A stretch of 64,000 nucleotides of DNA from Brevundimonas sp. PAMC22021 (GTDB taxonomy: Bacteria; Pseudomonadota; Alphaproteobacteria; Caulobacterales; Caulobacteraceae): positions 2,046,001 through 2,110,000 of the forward strand of contig NZ_CP080376.1 in assembly GCF_019443405.1 (NCBI RefSeq), read 5' to 3'. The notes beneath the pieces were generated by a model, which was not told the DNA's origin, did no database searches, and saw only the letters and a list, made by a program, of their open reading frames with translations. Below, in pieces: positions 18,158 to 26,654 of this stretch. Positions within the stretch are counted from its first letter, which is position 1. The number at the start of each line of letters is the position of its first letter. Made by a program: the position numbers and the translations under genes.

Positions 18158-19165
18158 CTAGCCACCCGCGCGCGGGGCGGTGGCTCCTCGTGCCCCGGGC
18201 TCTCCCCCTTCCGGGGCGGTGAACTTGTAGGATTGGGGTTCCGACGACCACCCTTCGGGATTCTGCTCGATGAAATAGGCCCAAGGGTCCTGGATCATCT
18301 CCGGCTCGTAGCCTTCGACCTGCAGCAGACTGAGGTCGACCAGGTACAGCCAGTAGAGATCACGGAGTTCCCTCGCCTTGGCGAGTTCGCCCTCCGACCA
18401 GTGGAAGGCCTTTGTTGAGCCGTACCCCTTCACCTCGATAATCCGATCATGGCGCAAGCTCCCGAGCTTGTCGAAGGACAGGAGGTCGAAGCCCGCCCCC
18501 ACATTGTCGTCGGAGATCAGCCGCACCTGGTTCAGGAAGCGGTGCCCCGCCAACCGACGCAGTTCGTGGGCCAGCGCGAAGGCCTCGGCCCGGCGTCCGG
18601 CGTCCGCTTGGTTCGACTGGAGCGCCAGGAACTCGTCGAGCGTCAGACGCTTGTGGCCGTCCGCCTGGTTCAATCCCATGATGAGGGCGAGGAAGCGCGG
18701 CACGCAGTCCTCGGCGACGACCCAGCTCCGGTCGAACATGTCCGCACGCGAGGCGATGCCAAGCTGAAGCAGGAGGGGCGGATAGCCAAGGTCGCGACCG
18801 GGAAGCTGCAAGGCGTCCAAGCGCAGCCCGGCCGGGTGGTCACCCGGCTGGATCGCTGAGACGAAACCCGCCTCCTCGAGCATCCAGCAGAACCGCTCAA
18901 GGACGGCGCGACGGATCATCCCCTCCCAGTCCGCCCCGCCCTTCGGGGGCGGGGCGGCCGCGACCTCCTCGCCGATCTCCACCAAAACGCCCAGCTCCAC
19001 GAGGAGGCTCACCGAGTTCACCACCCGTGAGAGGTTGCCAAGACGTTGGGCGCGACCGATCCGGACCAGGCGCTCGGGGGGGAGCGCGACCGGGTGGGCC
19101 GCCTCCAGGAGGGCGGCGAGCTGCGGGGGGCCCAGCGCCCCGTCAGCGCGTCTTGCGGCGTTCAT
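18158..19165 (-). CDS. DUF3883 (NO VEIN C-terminal-like) protein
   Basis: A 335-residue protein. The last ~130 residues match the DUF3883 pattern: an Asp in DDNVGAGFDLLSFD, RIIEVKGYGSTKAFHWSEGE and the LYWLYLVD strand. This core resembles a PD-(D/E)XK nuclease fold (D...EVK), so nuclease activity is possible but is inference. The N-terminal half has a winged-helix-like stretch (about 30-70, RIGRAQRLGNLSRVVNSVSL) and no recognised domain after it. Its ATG overlaps the SNF2 helicase gene by 23 bases, so both are made together. DUF3883 proteins are common in defence islands. Confidence 0.78.
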   Translation of the reverse strand: MNAARRADGALGPPQLAALLEAAHPVALPPERLVRIGRAQRLGNLSRVVNSVSLLVELGVLVEIGEEVAAAPPPKGGADWEGMIRRAVLERFCWMLEEAGFVSAIQPGDHPAGLRLDALQLPGRDLGYPPLLLQLGIASRADMFDRSWVVAEDCVPRFLALIMGLNQADGHKRLTLDEFLALQSNQADAGRRAEAFALAHELRRLAGHRFLNQVRLISDDNVGAGFDLLSFDKLGSLRHDRIIEVKGYGSTKAFHWSEGELAKARELRDLYWLYLVDLSLLQVEGYEPEMIQDPWAYFIEQNPEGWSSEPQSYKFTAPEGGEPGARGATAPRAGG

Positions 19166-21110
19166 AGTCGAGCAGGACCGCACGGAGGTCGGCGTCGGCG
19201 CCGTCCTCGACAAGGCCGAAGAGCGGGATGTCGTCGGTGTCGACGAGGTCGGCCAGCCGCTCCTCCTTCTGGATCAGCCGTCGGTCGATCGTCTCGTCGA
19301 TCGTCCCTTCCCCGATCATGAAATGGTATTGGACGTCACCGAGCGGCACCGGGCTGTAGCGGTGGATGCGGTCCTTGGATTGGATGAACCGCCCAGCGTT
19401 GAAGTCGCGGTCGAAGTAGATCGCGGTCCGGGCGGCCTTGTGCAGGGAGATGGATTCCCCGACCGCCTGCGGGTTGGCGATCAGGATCGCGCTCTCGCCG
19501 GGTCGGTGGAAGCGATCGATGATGCCCTCGCGGGTCGTCGCCTCGCCGTCCTCGAAATCGTCCCATGCGGTGAGGACCGGTGTGGCCCCCGTCACGATCT
19601 CGACATAGGCTGCGCTGTCGGACAGGATTCGTTTCAGGAGGGTCAGGTTGCCGAGGAAATAGGACCAGATCAGGAGCTTGCCCTGCTCCGCCACGACGCG
19701 CCGGGCCAGCGCGGCGAGCATCTCCAGGCGGACCAGGTCCCGCTCCGCATCGAAACGCGCAACCATGTCGGCGACTTCCATCTCCCCTAGGGAGAAGTCG
19801 CCCCCCTCGACGTCGAAGAGCCCCTCCTCCTCGAGCGGACGAAGCAGGAGGGACGGGTTCACGGCCGCCTGGCGCAGGCGCATGAGCCGCGCCCGGACCA
19901 GAGAGGAACTCGCCCCCGAGCCGGATCGGATCTGCGGCATGATCGCGCGCTCGACCCCGGTGTAGATCGCCTCGTGTAGCGGCGAGAGCCCGACCGGCTC
20001 TCGGGTCTCATGCGCCGGCGACAGCCCGAGGTCCTTCTTGCGGATGCGGGTGAAGAAGGGGCGCAACTGCTGCTTCAACCTTGGGATGGCCGACGCCATG
20101 GCGCCGTCCGTCATCGCCCGAAGCGCGGACGCCGAGAAGCCGACGACGTCCCGATGCGGATAGATGAAGCGGAACAGGTTGAGCAGGTCCTCGTAGCCGT
20201 TCGGCGCTGGCGTGCCGGTCAGCACAACCCGCGCCCCGGCGTGCGGCGCCAGCTCCAGCGCGGCGTTGGCCCAGACTCCGTCGTTCCGCTTGATGTTGTG
20301 CGCCTCGTCCAGGACGACCATGGCCCGCCGGCCGGGCAGGCCGAGGAATCGCTGGAAGTCCGTCGCGGTCGAGGCGAGGGTCGCATAGGTCGTCAGGGTC
20401 ATCTCGACCTCGCGCTCGGCGTAGGAGATGCCCCGCAGGTAGACCTCCCGGTCGCTCTGCGGGGTGAAGCCGGCGATCCGCTTCGCGATCGCCCGACGTC
20501 CGAACACAGCCTCGAACTCGTCCTCCCAGGCCTTGAACGCGGAGAGCGGGCCGACCACCAGGAGGTGATCGACGTGTTTGGGGTCCTCCGGCGGGAGGGC
20601 GTTGAGATAGGCGTAGGCCGCCAGCACGATCGCGGTCTTGCCCGCGCCTGGGACGGAGAAGTTCGCCGCGTTCTGGGCGAAGGCCAGGTGGAAGGCGGCG
20701 AGCAACTGACGAGGGTAGAGGCGTCTCGCCGGCAGGCGCTCGGCGACCACGTCGGCGAAGGCCCGGAAGGCCGCGGTATCGACCTCGCCGTTCCAGATCG
20801 AGGCCGCCAGGCTGGAGAAGGCGCTGAACGCCGCTTCATTCCCCTGCACCCGGGTGACGGCGTCGTCCTCAGCGCCTGAGGCCTCGAGCCGTATGCCGAG
20901 GCGGGCGAGGATCGCGGTCAGCTCCTGATAGCGGCTGTGCAGGCCGTTAGCGGCGGTCGGGATCGATATGGACCGTTCATCGACAACCCGACCACCGGCC
21001 CCCCTCAGGTAGGCCTTCATGACGGGATCACGCGACGGCCTGGCCGTGTCGAGCCTGAGGACAGCGACGCCGTCCGCCTCCTCGAACTCCAAGGTCGCCG
21101 CGTCGGTCAC
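19143..21110 (-). CDS. SNF2-family DEAH helicase of the defence cassette
   Basis: A 655-residue superfamily 2 ATPase. Walker A is SVPGAGKTAI (about 152-161), motif II is VLDEAHN (DEAH, 268-271) and motif III is LTGTPAPNG (297-305). The C-terminal RecA domain includes FDRDFNAGRFIQSKDRIHRY (motif VI with the HR pair). It is a compact SNF2 protein with a ~130-residue N-terminal domain of unknown type. It begins within an ATGA overlap with the ParB-like gene and ends over the DUF3883 gene, forming a coupled trio. Translocation along phage DNA is a plausible role, by inference. Confidence 0.88.
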   Translation of the reverse strand: MTDAATLEFEEADGVAVLRLDTARPSRDPVMKAYLRGAGGRVVDERSISIPTAANGLHSRYQELTAILARLGIRLEASGAEDDAVTRVQGNEAAFSAFSSLAASIWNGEVDTAAFRAFADVVAERLPARRLYPRQLLAAFHLAFAQNAANFSVPGAGKTAIVLAAYAYLNALPPEDPKHVDHLLVVGPLSAFKAWEDEFEAVFGRRAIAKRIAGFTPQSDREVYLRGISYAEREVEMTLTTYATLASTATDFQRFLGLPGRRAMVVLDEAHNIKRNDGVWANAALELAPHAGARVVLTGTPAPNGYEDLLNLFRFIYPHRDVVGFSASALRAMTDGAMASAIPRLKQQLRPFFTRIRKKDLGLSPAHETREPVGLSPLHEAIYTGVERAIMPQIRSGSGASSSLVRARLMRLRQAAVNPSLLLRPLEEEGLFDVEGGDFSLGEMEVADMVARFDAERDLVRLEMLAALARRVVAEQGKLLIWSYFLGNLTLLKRILSDSAAYVEIVTGATPVLTAWDDFEDGEATTREGIIDRFHRPGESAILIANPQAVGESISLHKAARTAIYFDRDFNAGRFIQSKDRIHRYSPVPLGDVQYHFMIGEGTIDETIDRRLIQKEERLADLVDTDDIPLFGLVEDGADADLRAVLLDYERRKTR

Positions 21111-22420
21111 GCCTTGCGCTCAGCGCGCTCGAGACGCTTCTTCATCTCGTAGACGAGGGTGTTGATCTCCTTGACCAGGGGGCCGTTGGCCGTGTCAGTC
21201 ACGAAACCCTCGCTGGTATAGTCGATCTTGTCCAAGGCGGCGAAGGCCCGCTCCAACAGCTTGCGCGGTTCGTTGGCGTTGAGCTCCAACTGCAGATCGA
21301 GGTCCGCCTTGTTGAAATTCCCCTGCAGCGGCCCACCGGCCTTGGCCTTCCACTCGCTCTCGCGCGCCATTGCGGCGTCGGACATGGAGGGGAAGTGCGG
21401 ATTCGCCGCGACGAAGGCGGCCAACTCGCCAACCTCGTTGGTGATCACGTCGACCGTGCCGCGGTGCCCGTCACGGAACTTGCGCCAGATGTCCTCCTTG
21501 GCGAAGAAGGTCCGCTCGCCCCGTCCGTCGTGGGAGATGCGCCGATAGTCCTTCCCGGCATCCAGCAGTCCGGATCCGAAGCGGATGTAGTCGAACTGGA
21601 TCGTCCTCAGGTCGATCTCGTCGATCGTGCTCGTCGGCCACGGGACCGACGCCGTGCCCTTGTCCAAGCGCTTCATGTCGAGGTGGAGGTCCACGAACAT
21701 CCCCTCCTTGGTCGCTCCGCTAGGCTCCTTCAGCATCGTGTAAAGGCCGGCGCAGCCGATGTGCTCGAGGTAGTCGTCCATCAGGTCCATGATGGAGAGC
21801 CATTTCTCGACCTCTCCCTTGGTCGTCGCCATCATGTCGGCGACCTCGCTCGTCGGATAGTCGAGCTGCCGCACGAGCCGCTTGACCTTCAGGTACTTCT
21901 CAAGCGGACCGTAGTCGAGCTTGGAGTCCTCCCCGATCTGGTACTGGGTCTCGAGCCGGACGATCTCCCGTTCGTCGTCGTAGTAGGCGTCCGGCAGGAT
22001 CACCGCCTCGAAGTGGCGCCTCGGGACGATCCGGTTCAGCAGCATCGCGCGGCGGTTGCCGTCGATGATCACCCCGTCCAGGCTGACGATCCCGGGGCGT
22101 TGCTGCTGCTTCTCCTTCAGGTCCTTGAGGGTGTGCCGGTTGCGCTCCTCGTTGGTGTTCCAGAGGTAGTCCGCGATGCGCTTGTGGATCACCTCATCGT
22201 AGGCGTGCTCGTCCACGTCGTGGTCGAACTGCCAGGTAAGCATCTCACTCTCGATGCGGCCATTGTGCCGGTTGTACACCAGCAGATCGAGGTCGATCCG
22301 GTAGACGTTGAACCGCTGGGGCTCCCCTTTGTAAAAGAGCTTCTCGCTCCCTATGACCTCGCCCGCCTCCCGAAGCTGACGAAGGCGCTCCACGCGCGTG
22401 GCCGCCGGTGTGACCGTCAT
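21107..22420 (-). CDS. ParB/Srx-like N-terminal-domain protein
   Basis: A 437-residue protein. An N-terminal ParB/sulfiredoxin-type domain is suggested by the segment IVSLDGVIIDGNRRAMLLNR (111-130), which resembles the ParB C-box region and the DGQHR/DGNRR motif of DndB-like proteins, and by an upstream YNRHNGRIESE stretch. A helix-turn-helix-like segment follows (TSEVADMMATTKGEVEKWL). The C-terminal half is alpha-helical and unrecognised. The ATG at 22420 follows AAGGGGAATC. Some ParB-fold proteins hydrolyse CTP or ATP or cut DNA; no catalytic residue can be assigned here. Confidence 0.72.
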   Translation of the reverse strand: MTVTPAATRVERLRQLREAGEVIGSEKLFYKGEPQRFNVYRIDLDLLVYNRHNGRIESEMLTWQFDHDVDEHAYDEVIHKRIADYLWNTNEERNRHTLKDLKEKQQQRPGIVSLDGVIIDGNRRAMLLNRIVPRRHFEAVILPDAYYDDEREIVRLETQYQIGEDSKLDYGPLEKYLKVKRLVRQLDYPTSEVADMMATTKGEVEKWLSIMDLMDDYLEHIGCAGLYTMLKEPSGATKEGMFVDLHLDMKRLDKGTASVPWPTSTIDEIDLRTIQFDYIRFGSGLLDAGKDYRRISHDGRGERTFFAKEDIWRKFRDGHRGTVDVITNEVGELAAFVAANPHFPSMSDAAMARESEWKAKAGGPLQGNFNKADLDLQLELNANEPRKLLERAFAALDKIDYTSEGFVTDTANGPLVKEINTLVYEMKKRLERAERKA

Positions 22421-22517
22421 GATTCCCCTTCCCGCCTCCCCGGCGTTCCCAGGGGACGTTGCCACAATCGGGCGTTGCGGCAAGCCCCCACGTGCCGAAG
22501 GCTTGTGCGAAACGGCA

Positions 22518-23507
22518 TCACGCCAGCAGCCGGACTGTGAAGGCCTCGATCCAGGCCGCCGCCATCGATGAATAAGGGGATCGGACGTCCGCCATGGCGT
22601 TCATCTCAGCGAGGGTCTGCTGCTTCAAGCTCTCCAGCTTCCTGACGGCCTCGATGACATCCGGATCGGTCTTGTCCTCGAGTGACTCGATTATGCTCGA
22701 CAACTCGATGATCAGGACCTCGAGGAATTCGAGCCGCCGGAGCACTCGGGTCCGATCCTGCACGAGGCCCAAGCGGTTCAATCCATAGACCTGGATGGAC
22801 ACGGCTCCGCGGACCGAGAGGCCGAGCTGGGCTGCGGCGTCGGCAACCTCTGCCAGCGCGGCGGCCGCTGCTGGCAGGACGCCCGCGCTTGGGCCCTTGG
22901 GGAGCACGAGACCGACCAGCGGCGCCCGCTCGACATGGTGGACGAGGTGATCCGCCGGATCATCCTCGCAGGGATTCAGCAGCAATGCCTGCTCCGCATC
23001 CAGGTTGGCGGTGTCCCCGGTCGCCCGAACACCCATCGGGGCCAAGGGGAACAGGTCCTTCTTGCCCGTCAGGACGATCCGTGACGCACTGAACCTGGCC
23101 GTCTGATCCAAGGCGGCCAGATTGGCGCCCGGCTTTGGCGTGGGCTGCTTGCGCCGGCGATTGCAGTCGATGCAGCTCGGCAGGAGGTTCTCCCAAGCCA
23201 TCGCCAGCCACCAGTAGCCCCGATGGTCGGGCTCGCCCTCGACGGCGCCCTTGGGTCTGTAGTGCTCGATGTCCACGGGCGCGCTGGAGGCGTAGAAGGT
23301 CTCGCAGTAAGCGCATTTCCCGAAGAACAGCTCGTCGAGCCGCTCCTTCACCTCGGCCGCCTTGTAGACCTTGAATCCGTAGGACCCGGTCTTCGGATCG
23401 TACGGATCGGCGTAGTGGGCTTGTGCGTGCTCGAGCTCGGTCCGGCCCTTGACGGGCTTTGCGAGCGCGGCGGGCGGGGCCTTGTCGCCTCGCGGCGCCT
23501 TGCGCAT
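22518..23507 (-). CDS. Stand-alone HNH nuclease, PtuB-like
   Basis: A 329-residue protein. Zinc/HNH core: C65-x2-C68 (FFGKCAYCETF), the His at 82 in DIEHYRPKG, N107 in AWENLLP, C112-x2-C115-N116 (SCIDCNRRR). This is the HNH arrangement of PtuB, the nuclease of Septu and of retron-linked PtuAB systems. A conserved LLLNPCEDDPADHL and a VYGLNRLGL segment follow. The start codon overlaps the ATPase stop by one base (TGATG), so nuclease and ATPase are translationally coupled. It is predicted to be the active effector. Confidence 0.83.
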   Translation of the reverse strand: MRKAPRGDKAPPAALAKPVKGRTELEHAQAHYADPYDPKTGSYGFKVYKAAEVKERLDELFFGKCAYCETFYASSAPVDIEHYRPKGAVEGEPDHRGYWWLAMAWENLLPSCIDCNRRRKQPTPKPGANLAALDQTARFSASRIVLTGKKDLFPLAPMGVRATGDTANLDAEQALLLNPCEDDPADHLVHHVERAPLVGLVLPKGPSAGVLPAAAAALAEVADAAAQLGLSVRGAVSIQVYGLNRLGLVQDRTRVLRRLEFLEVLIIELSSIIESLEDKTDPDVIEAVRKLESLKQQTLAEMNAMADVRSPYSSMAAAWIEAFTVRLLA

Positions 23508-25801
23508 CAGACCCTCTCCAGGGCGTCGACGATCGCCTGTCGCGTCTCGTGTCGCAGCCGACGGAGCCGGGCGTCCGATGCATCCCGCTTGGCGGCGAGG
23601 TACTCCGCCACCGCGGACTGGACGAGACGATGCACCTGGCTCGACCCCACAGGGAGGGCCGAGGCCACATCCCGTTCAAAGGCGCGCAGCACGTCCAGGT
23701 CGCGGTCGCTCAACACGCGGCCCGCAGCTTGGGCGGCCAGAAGATCGGCGATCCGCGCCAAATCCGTCTCGGCCTCTGGCGAGTCCGTCGAGAACAGACT
23801 GAAGAAGTCAGAGGTCAGGAGCTGCTGAACGGTGAGCCGGCTGACCCCTGGGAGTTCCGTCAGCCGTTCGACGAAGACCGGCAGATCGGTGTCCGTCGTC
23901 TCCGCTCCCGCGACGCGGTGGAGCACCATGACCTCCCCGTCGTCCATCCCCCGCAGGCATAGGGGATCGTGCGTCGTCGCGATGATCGTCATTTGGGGCA
24001 GTGCCGTCCGCAGGCCGCGCATGATCTGCATCTTCCATCGCGGATGCAGATGGGCTTCGATCTCATCGATCAGGAGCACGCCGCGAGCGGTCGAGAAGCC
24101 GGTGAACCCCGGATTGACCTTGTGGTGCATCATGCCCTCCAGCAGGTCGCACATCATCGCCAGGACGGACCGGAAGCCGGAGGAGACCTGGGTGAGCGGC
24201 GTGAGGGTCTCCACCAGTCCGGCTCGGGACGGCGTCTGGAAGACCACCATGCAACGATCCTGGACCGGATCACGTCGAACGACATCGAAGTCTTGGCTGA
24301 TTGAGAGGATCGGGCGGAGCGTCCTCACAACGGCATCGAACCGCTCCTCGTCCAGGGACATGAGCCACCGCTCCGGCTTGGAGAGGAGGGCGTCGGTCTT
24401 GAACAGGCTCATCACCGAGCGGGCGGCCGAATAGCGGCGCGTGCGATCCACATACTGCCGGAAAGCGCCATAGGCGAAGACCGGCGGTAAATCCGAGCGC
24501 CCCTCGGCCGAGAGCCCACGGGCGCTGATCCGCATGAGACGGTCCTCTCCGTCATCGAACCTGAGCTTCACTCCGCTGTGGGTGCGCGGACGCCCCTTGC
24601 CGCCCATCATGGTCGGATCGAGCCGGTAATCCACGGGATCGATCTTGAGCTGGTCAAGGGCCTTTCGGTCGCTCATGGCCATGGCGATCGCCTCGAGGAT
24701 TGTGCTCTTGCCGGCGGCGTTCTCCCCCAGGATGATCAGGGACGGCGCGTCACCGCCGCCTATGCGAGATCGGACGTCGCCGACCTCAAACGAGAGGTCC
24801 TCGACGCCCTTGAAGTTCGAGACCTCGACCCTGGCCAGTCGGGCCTTATTGTGCGCGGACCGGCGGATGGCGCTTGCCGGGGCGTCGACGGCGGCGTCGA
24901 ACTCCTCGACAGTCGCCACTGCATCATCAAGTGCAGCCACCGCGTCGCGTCGCTGAACGAAGCCGATCAGGAACCGCTCCATGCCCGACTGCGCCGCGGC
25001 GGCCGGCTCGCCCATGCGCCGCCTCAGTTCGATGACCAGACGGCGCAGGTAGAGACGCCAGGCTCCGCCGAAGGGCAGCTCTTGGAAGGCCAGCAGCTCC
25101 CGCAACCGGTCGCGCCCGGTCTCGTCGAACGGCCTCGTCGCGATGTGCCGGAGGTCTACAAGGCGGCTGTTGAATGCGTCCCGCCGCTCGGCGACCCTCC
25201 GCGGGTGGTTGAGGTTGAAGAACCCCACCGTCGGACGACCCCTTGTGCTCAGTCCCAGGATCGCGCCGTCGCCGCGCACCTCCAGATGGGTGGTGAAGTT
25301 CCGATCGCGGCATGGGTCCAGCAGGACCGGGCGGTCAAGCGTCAGATCCTGAGGCCAGGCTCCGTCATCGACATAGCCCCTGAGCGCCTCCGGGGACGGG
25401 ATCGGCATCCGGGGCCCGGTGACCGCGAAGAGGTCGGGCTGTTCGGGATCGCAGAGGTCGCAGATGGCGTAGATGTTGTCCCAGTCCTCAGCCAACCAGA
25501 CGTAATAGAGATGGCTCCTGCCACCGGGCGCGGGCGGACGGGCCTCCGATGCTGGGCGGAAGCGGTAGGGCCGGGTCTGGGTGGCCGCCTCGCAGAAGGC
25601 GCAGCGTCCCCGGAAGAGGTGGGCGAGCCCGTCCAGGATGCTGGAGTGCCTGAGCTCGGACCCCTCACGCCGGACGCCTGTCTGCGATTGGCGTTCGTCG
25701 GTCGCGGACAGGAGCTCCATCACCTCCACACGCAGGCCGACGGCCAGACTGCTCTGGAACCAGGCCGGTCGCGGCGCTGATCGCCGGTCATGGAACTGCA
25801 T
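23507..25801 (-). CDS. SMC-like ATPase with an N-terminal degenerate HNH domain (PtuA-like fusion)
   Basis: A 764-residue protein. The C-terminal ~450 residues are an ABC/SMC-like (OLD/PtuA) ATPase: Walker A ILGENAAGKSTILEAIA (about 357-373) and Walker B GVLLIDEIEAHLHPRWK, followed by the ATTHDP switch. The first ~300 residues repeat the layout of the neighbouring HNH protein: C67-x2-C70 and C114-x2-C117 with the same 47-residue spacing, WDN (107-109) five residues before C114, then LLDPCRDRNFTTHL and NLNHPRRVAERR. The catalytic His and the Asn after the last Cys are lost (YRFRP; CDPEQ). A strong GGAGG site precedes the ATG. It heads the cassette. Confidence 0.85.
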   Translation of the reverse strand: MQFHDRRSAPRPAWFQSSLAVGLRVEVMELLSATDERQSQTGVRREGSELRHSSILDGLAHLFRGRCAFCEAATQTRPYRFRPASEARPPAPGGRSHLYYVWLAEDWDNIYAICDLCDPEQPDLFAVTGPRMPIPSPEALRGYVDDGAWPQDLTLDRPVLLDPCRDRNFTTHLEVRGDGAILGLSTRGRPTVGFFNLNHPRRVAERRDAFNSRLVDLRHIATRPFDETGRDRLRELLAFQELPFGGAWRLYLRRLVIELRRRMGEPAAAAQSGMERFLIGFVQRRDAVAALDDAVATVEEFDAAVDAPASAIRRSAHNKARLARVEVSNFKGVEDLSFEVGDVRSRIGGGDAPSLIILGENAAGKSTILEAIAMAMSDRKALDQLKIDPVDYRLDPTMMGGKGRPRTHSGVKLRFDDGEDRLMRISARGLSAEGRSDLPPVFAYGAFRQYVDRTRRYSAARSVMSLFKTDALLSKPERWLMSLDEERFDAVVRTLRPILSISQDFDVVRRDPVQDRCMVVFQTPSRAGLVETLTPLTQVSSGFRSVLAMMCDLLEGMMHHKVNPGFTGFSTARGVLLIDEIEAHLHPRWKMQIMRGLRTALPQMTIIATTHDPLCLRGMDDGEVMVLHRVAGAETTDTDLPVFVERLTELPGVSRLTVQQLLTSDFFSLFSTDSPEAETDLARIADLLAAQAAGRVLSDRDLDVLRAFERDVASALPVGSSQVHRLVQSAVAEYLAAKRDASDARLRRLRHETRQAIVDALERV

Positions 25802-25944
25802 GATGTCCTCCCCCGGATTCCCCTCCGACCGCAGGTTGTGGACCGCCCGGCCAAGTCGCGCTAGTGGGGATCGCCTGATGCAAGCGCTGCCTCACGTCGA
25901 ACGCTCTGGTCCGATCGCACAGGCGCGCCCAGACAAGGATCAGG

Positions 25945-26619
25945 ATGGCCCCCAATGCCCCCCGCCTGAAGCGGTCAGACGTCGTCAAGGCCCTCCACGA
26001 GGGCATGGCCGAGGCGGTCCATGATTTCACGGCCTGGACGAAGGGCGAATACCTCGGGGCTTGGGGGGTTGAGAGCATACTGACGGCGGGCTGTGCGCGC
26101 CGGCTCTCGGCGGCGACTACGGCCATCGGCTCGAAGAGCGCCCTGACCCTCGAACAGACCTTCTCCGGCCTGATCGAGTATAGCGGCCGCCAGACCCCGC
26201 GCGGTCGACCGACGGAAGCCGAGCGACGCCTCGCCTCCAAGACGAAGGGGCGGATCGATATCGTCCTTTGGAACGCCCATTCCACACCCAGAGCGATGAT
26301 CGAGGTGAAACGCAGCGCGGGCCGCCAGGGTCTGCTGGCCGACGCTGATCGGGTCATCGATTTCATCCGGTGCGCGGGAAAGACCTACAAGGGCTCTGTC
26401 AGATATGGGCTCGTCGCGACGGTGGTCAGCGGCCCCGAGGGCAAGGGCCGCGAAAATGTCCTCAAGAAGGCCAGGGTACGGCGGCACGCACTCGCGGAAC
26501 GGGCAAGAGAGCGTGGCATGGCTTTCGATTGCGACGGCCCGGTCTGGCTTGGGGATCTCGGGACCTGGGATAAGGAGGTGGCCGCCACCTATGTCTTCAC
26601 GTTCAGACCAAAGCGTTGA
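25945..26619 (+). CDS. Putative PD-(D/E)XK nuclease, orphan
   Basis: A 224-residue protein. A central Asp in GRIDIVLWNA and a EVK triad member in PRAMIEVKRSAG have the spacing of the PD-(D/E)XK core. A preceding glutamate (TLEQTFSGLIEY) could be the helix Glu. No methyltransferase or specificity subunit is adjacent. It is divergent from the ATPase-HNH gene (143 bases apart) and converges on the RES gene, so it is probably a separate transcript. Its target is unknown. Confidence 0.6.
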   Translation: MAPNAPRLKRSDVVKALHEGMAEAVHDFTAWTKGEYLGAWGVESILTAGCARRLSAATTAIGSKSALTLEQTFSGLIEYSGRQTPRGRPTEAERRLASKTKGRIDIVLWNAHSTPRAMIEVKRSAGRQGLLADADRVIDFIRCAGKTYKGSVRYGLVATVVSGPEGKGRENVLKKARVRRHALAERARERGMAFDCDGPVWLGDLGTWDKEVAATYVFTFRPKR

Positions 26620-26654
26620 CGAGCAGCCAGGCGCGCGCGTCGCAGTCCAGGACA

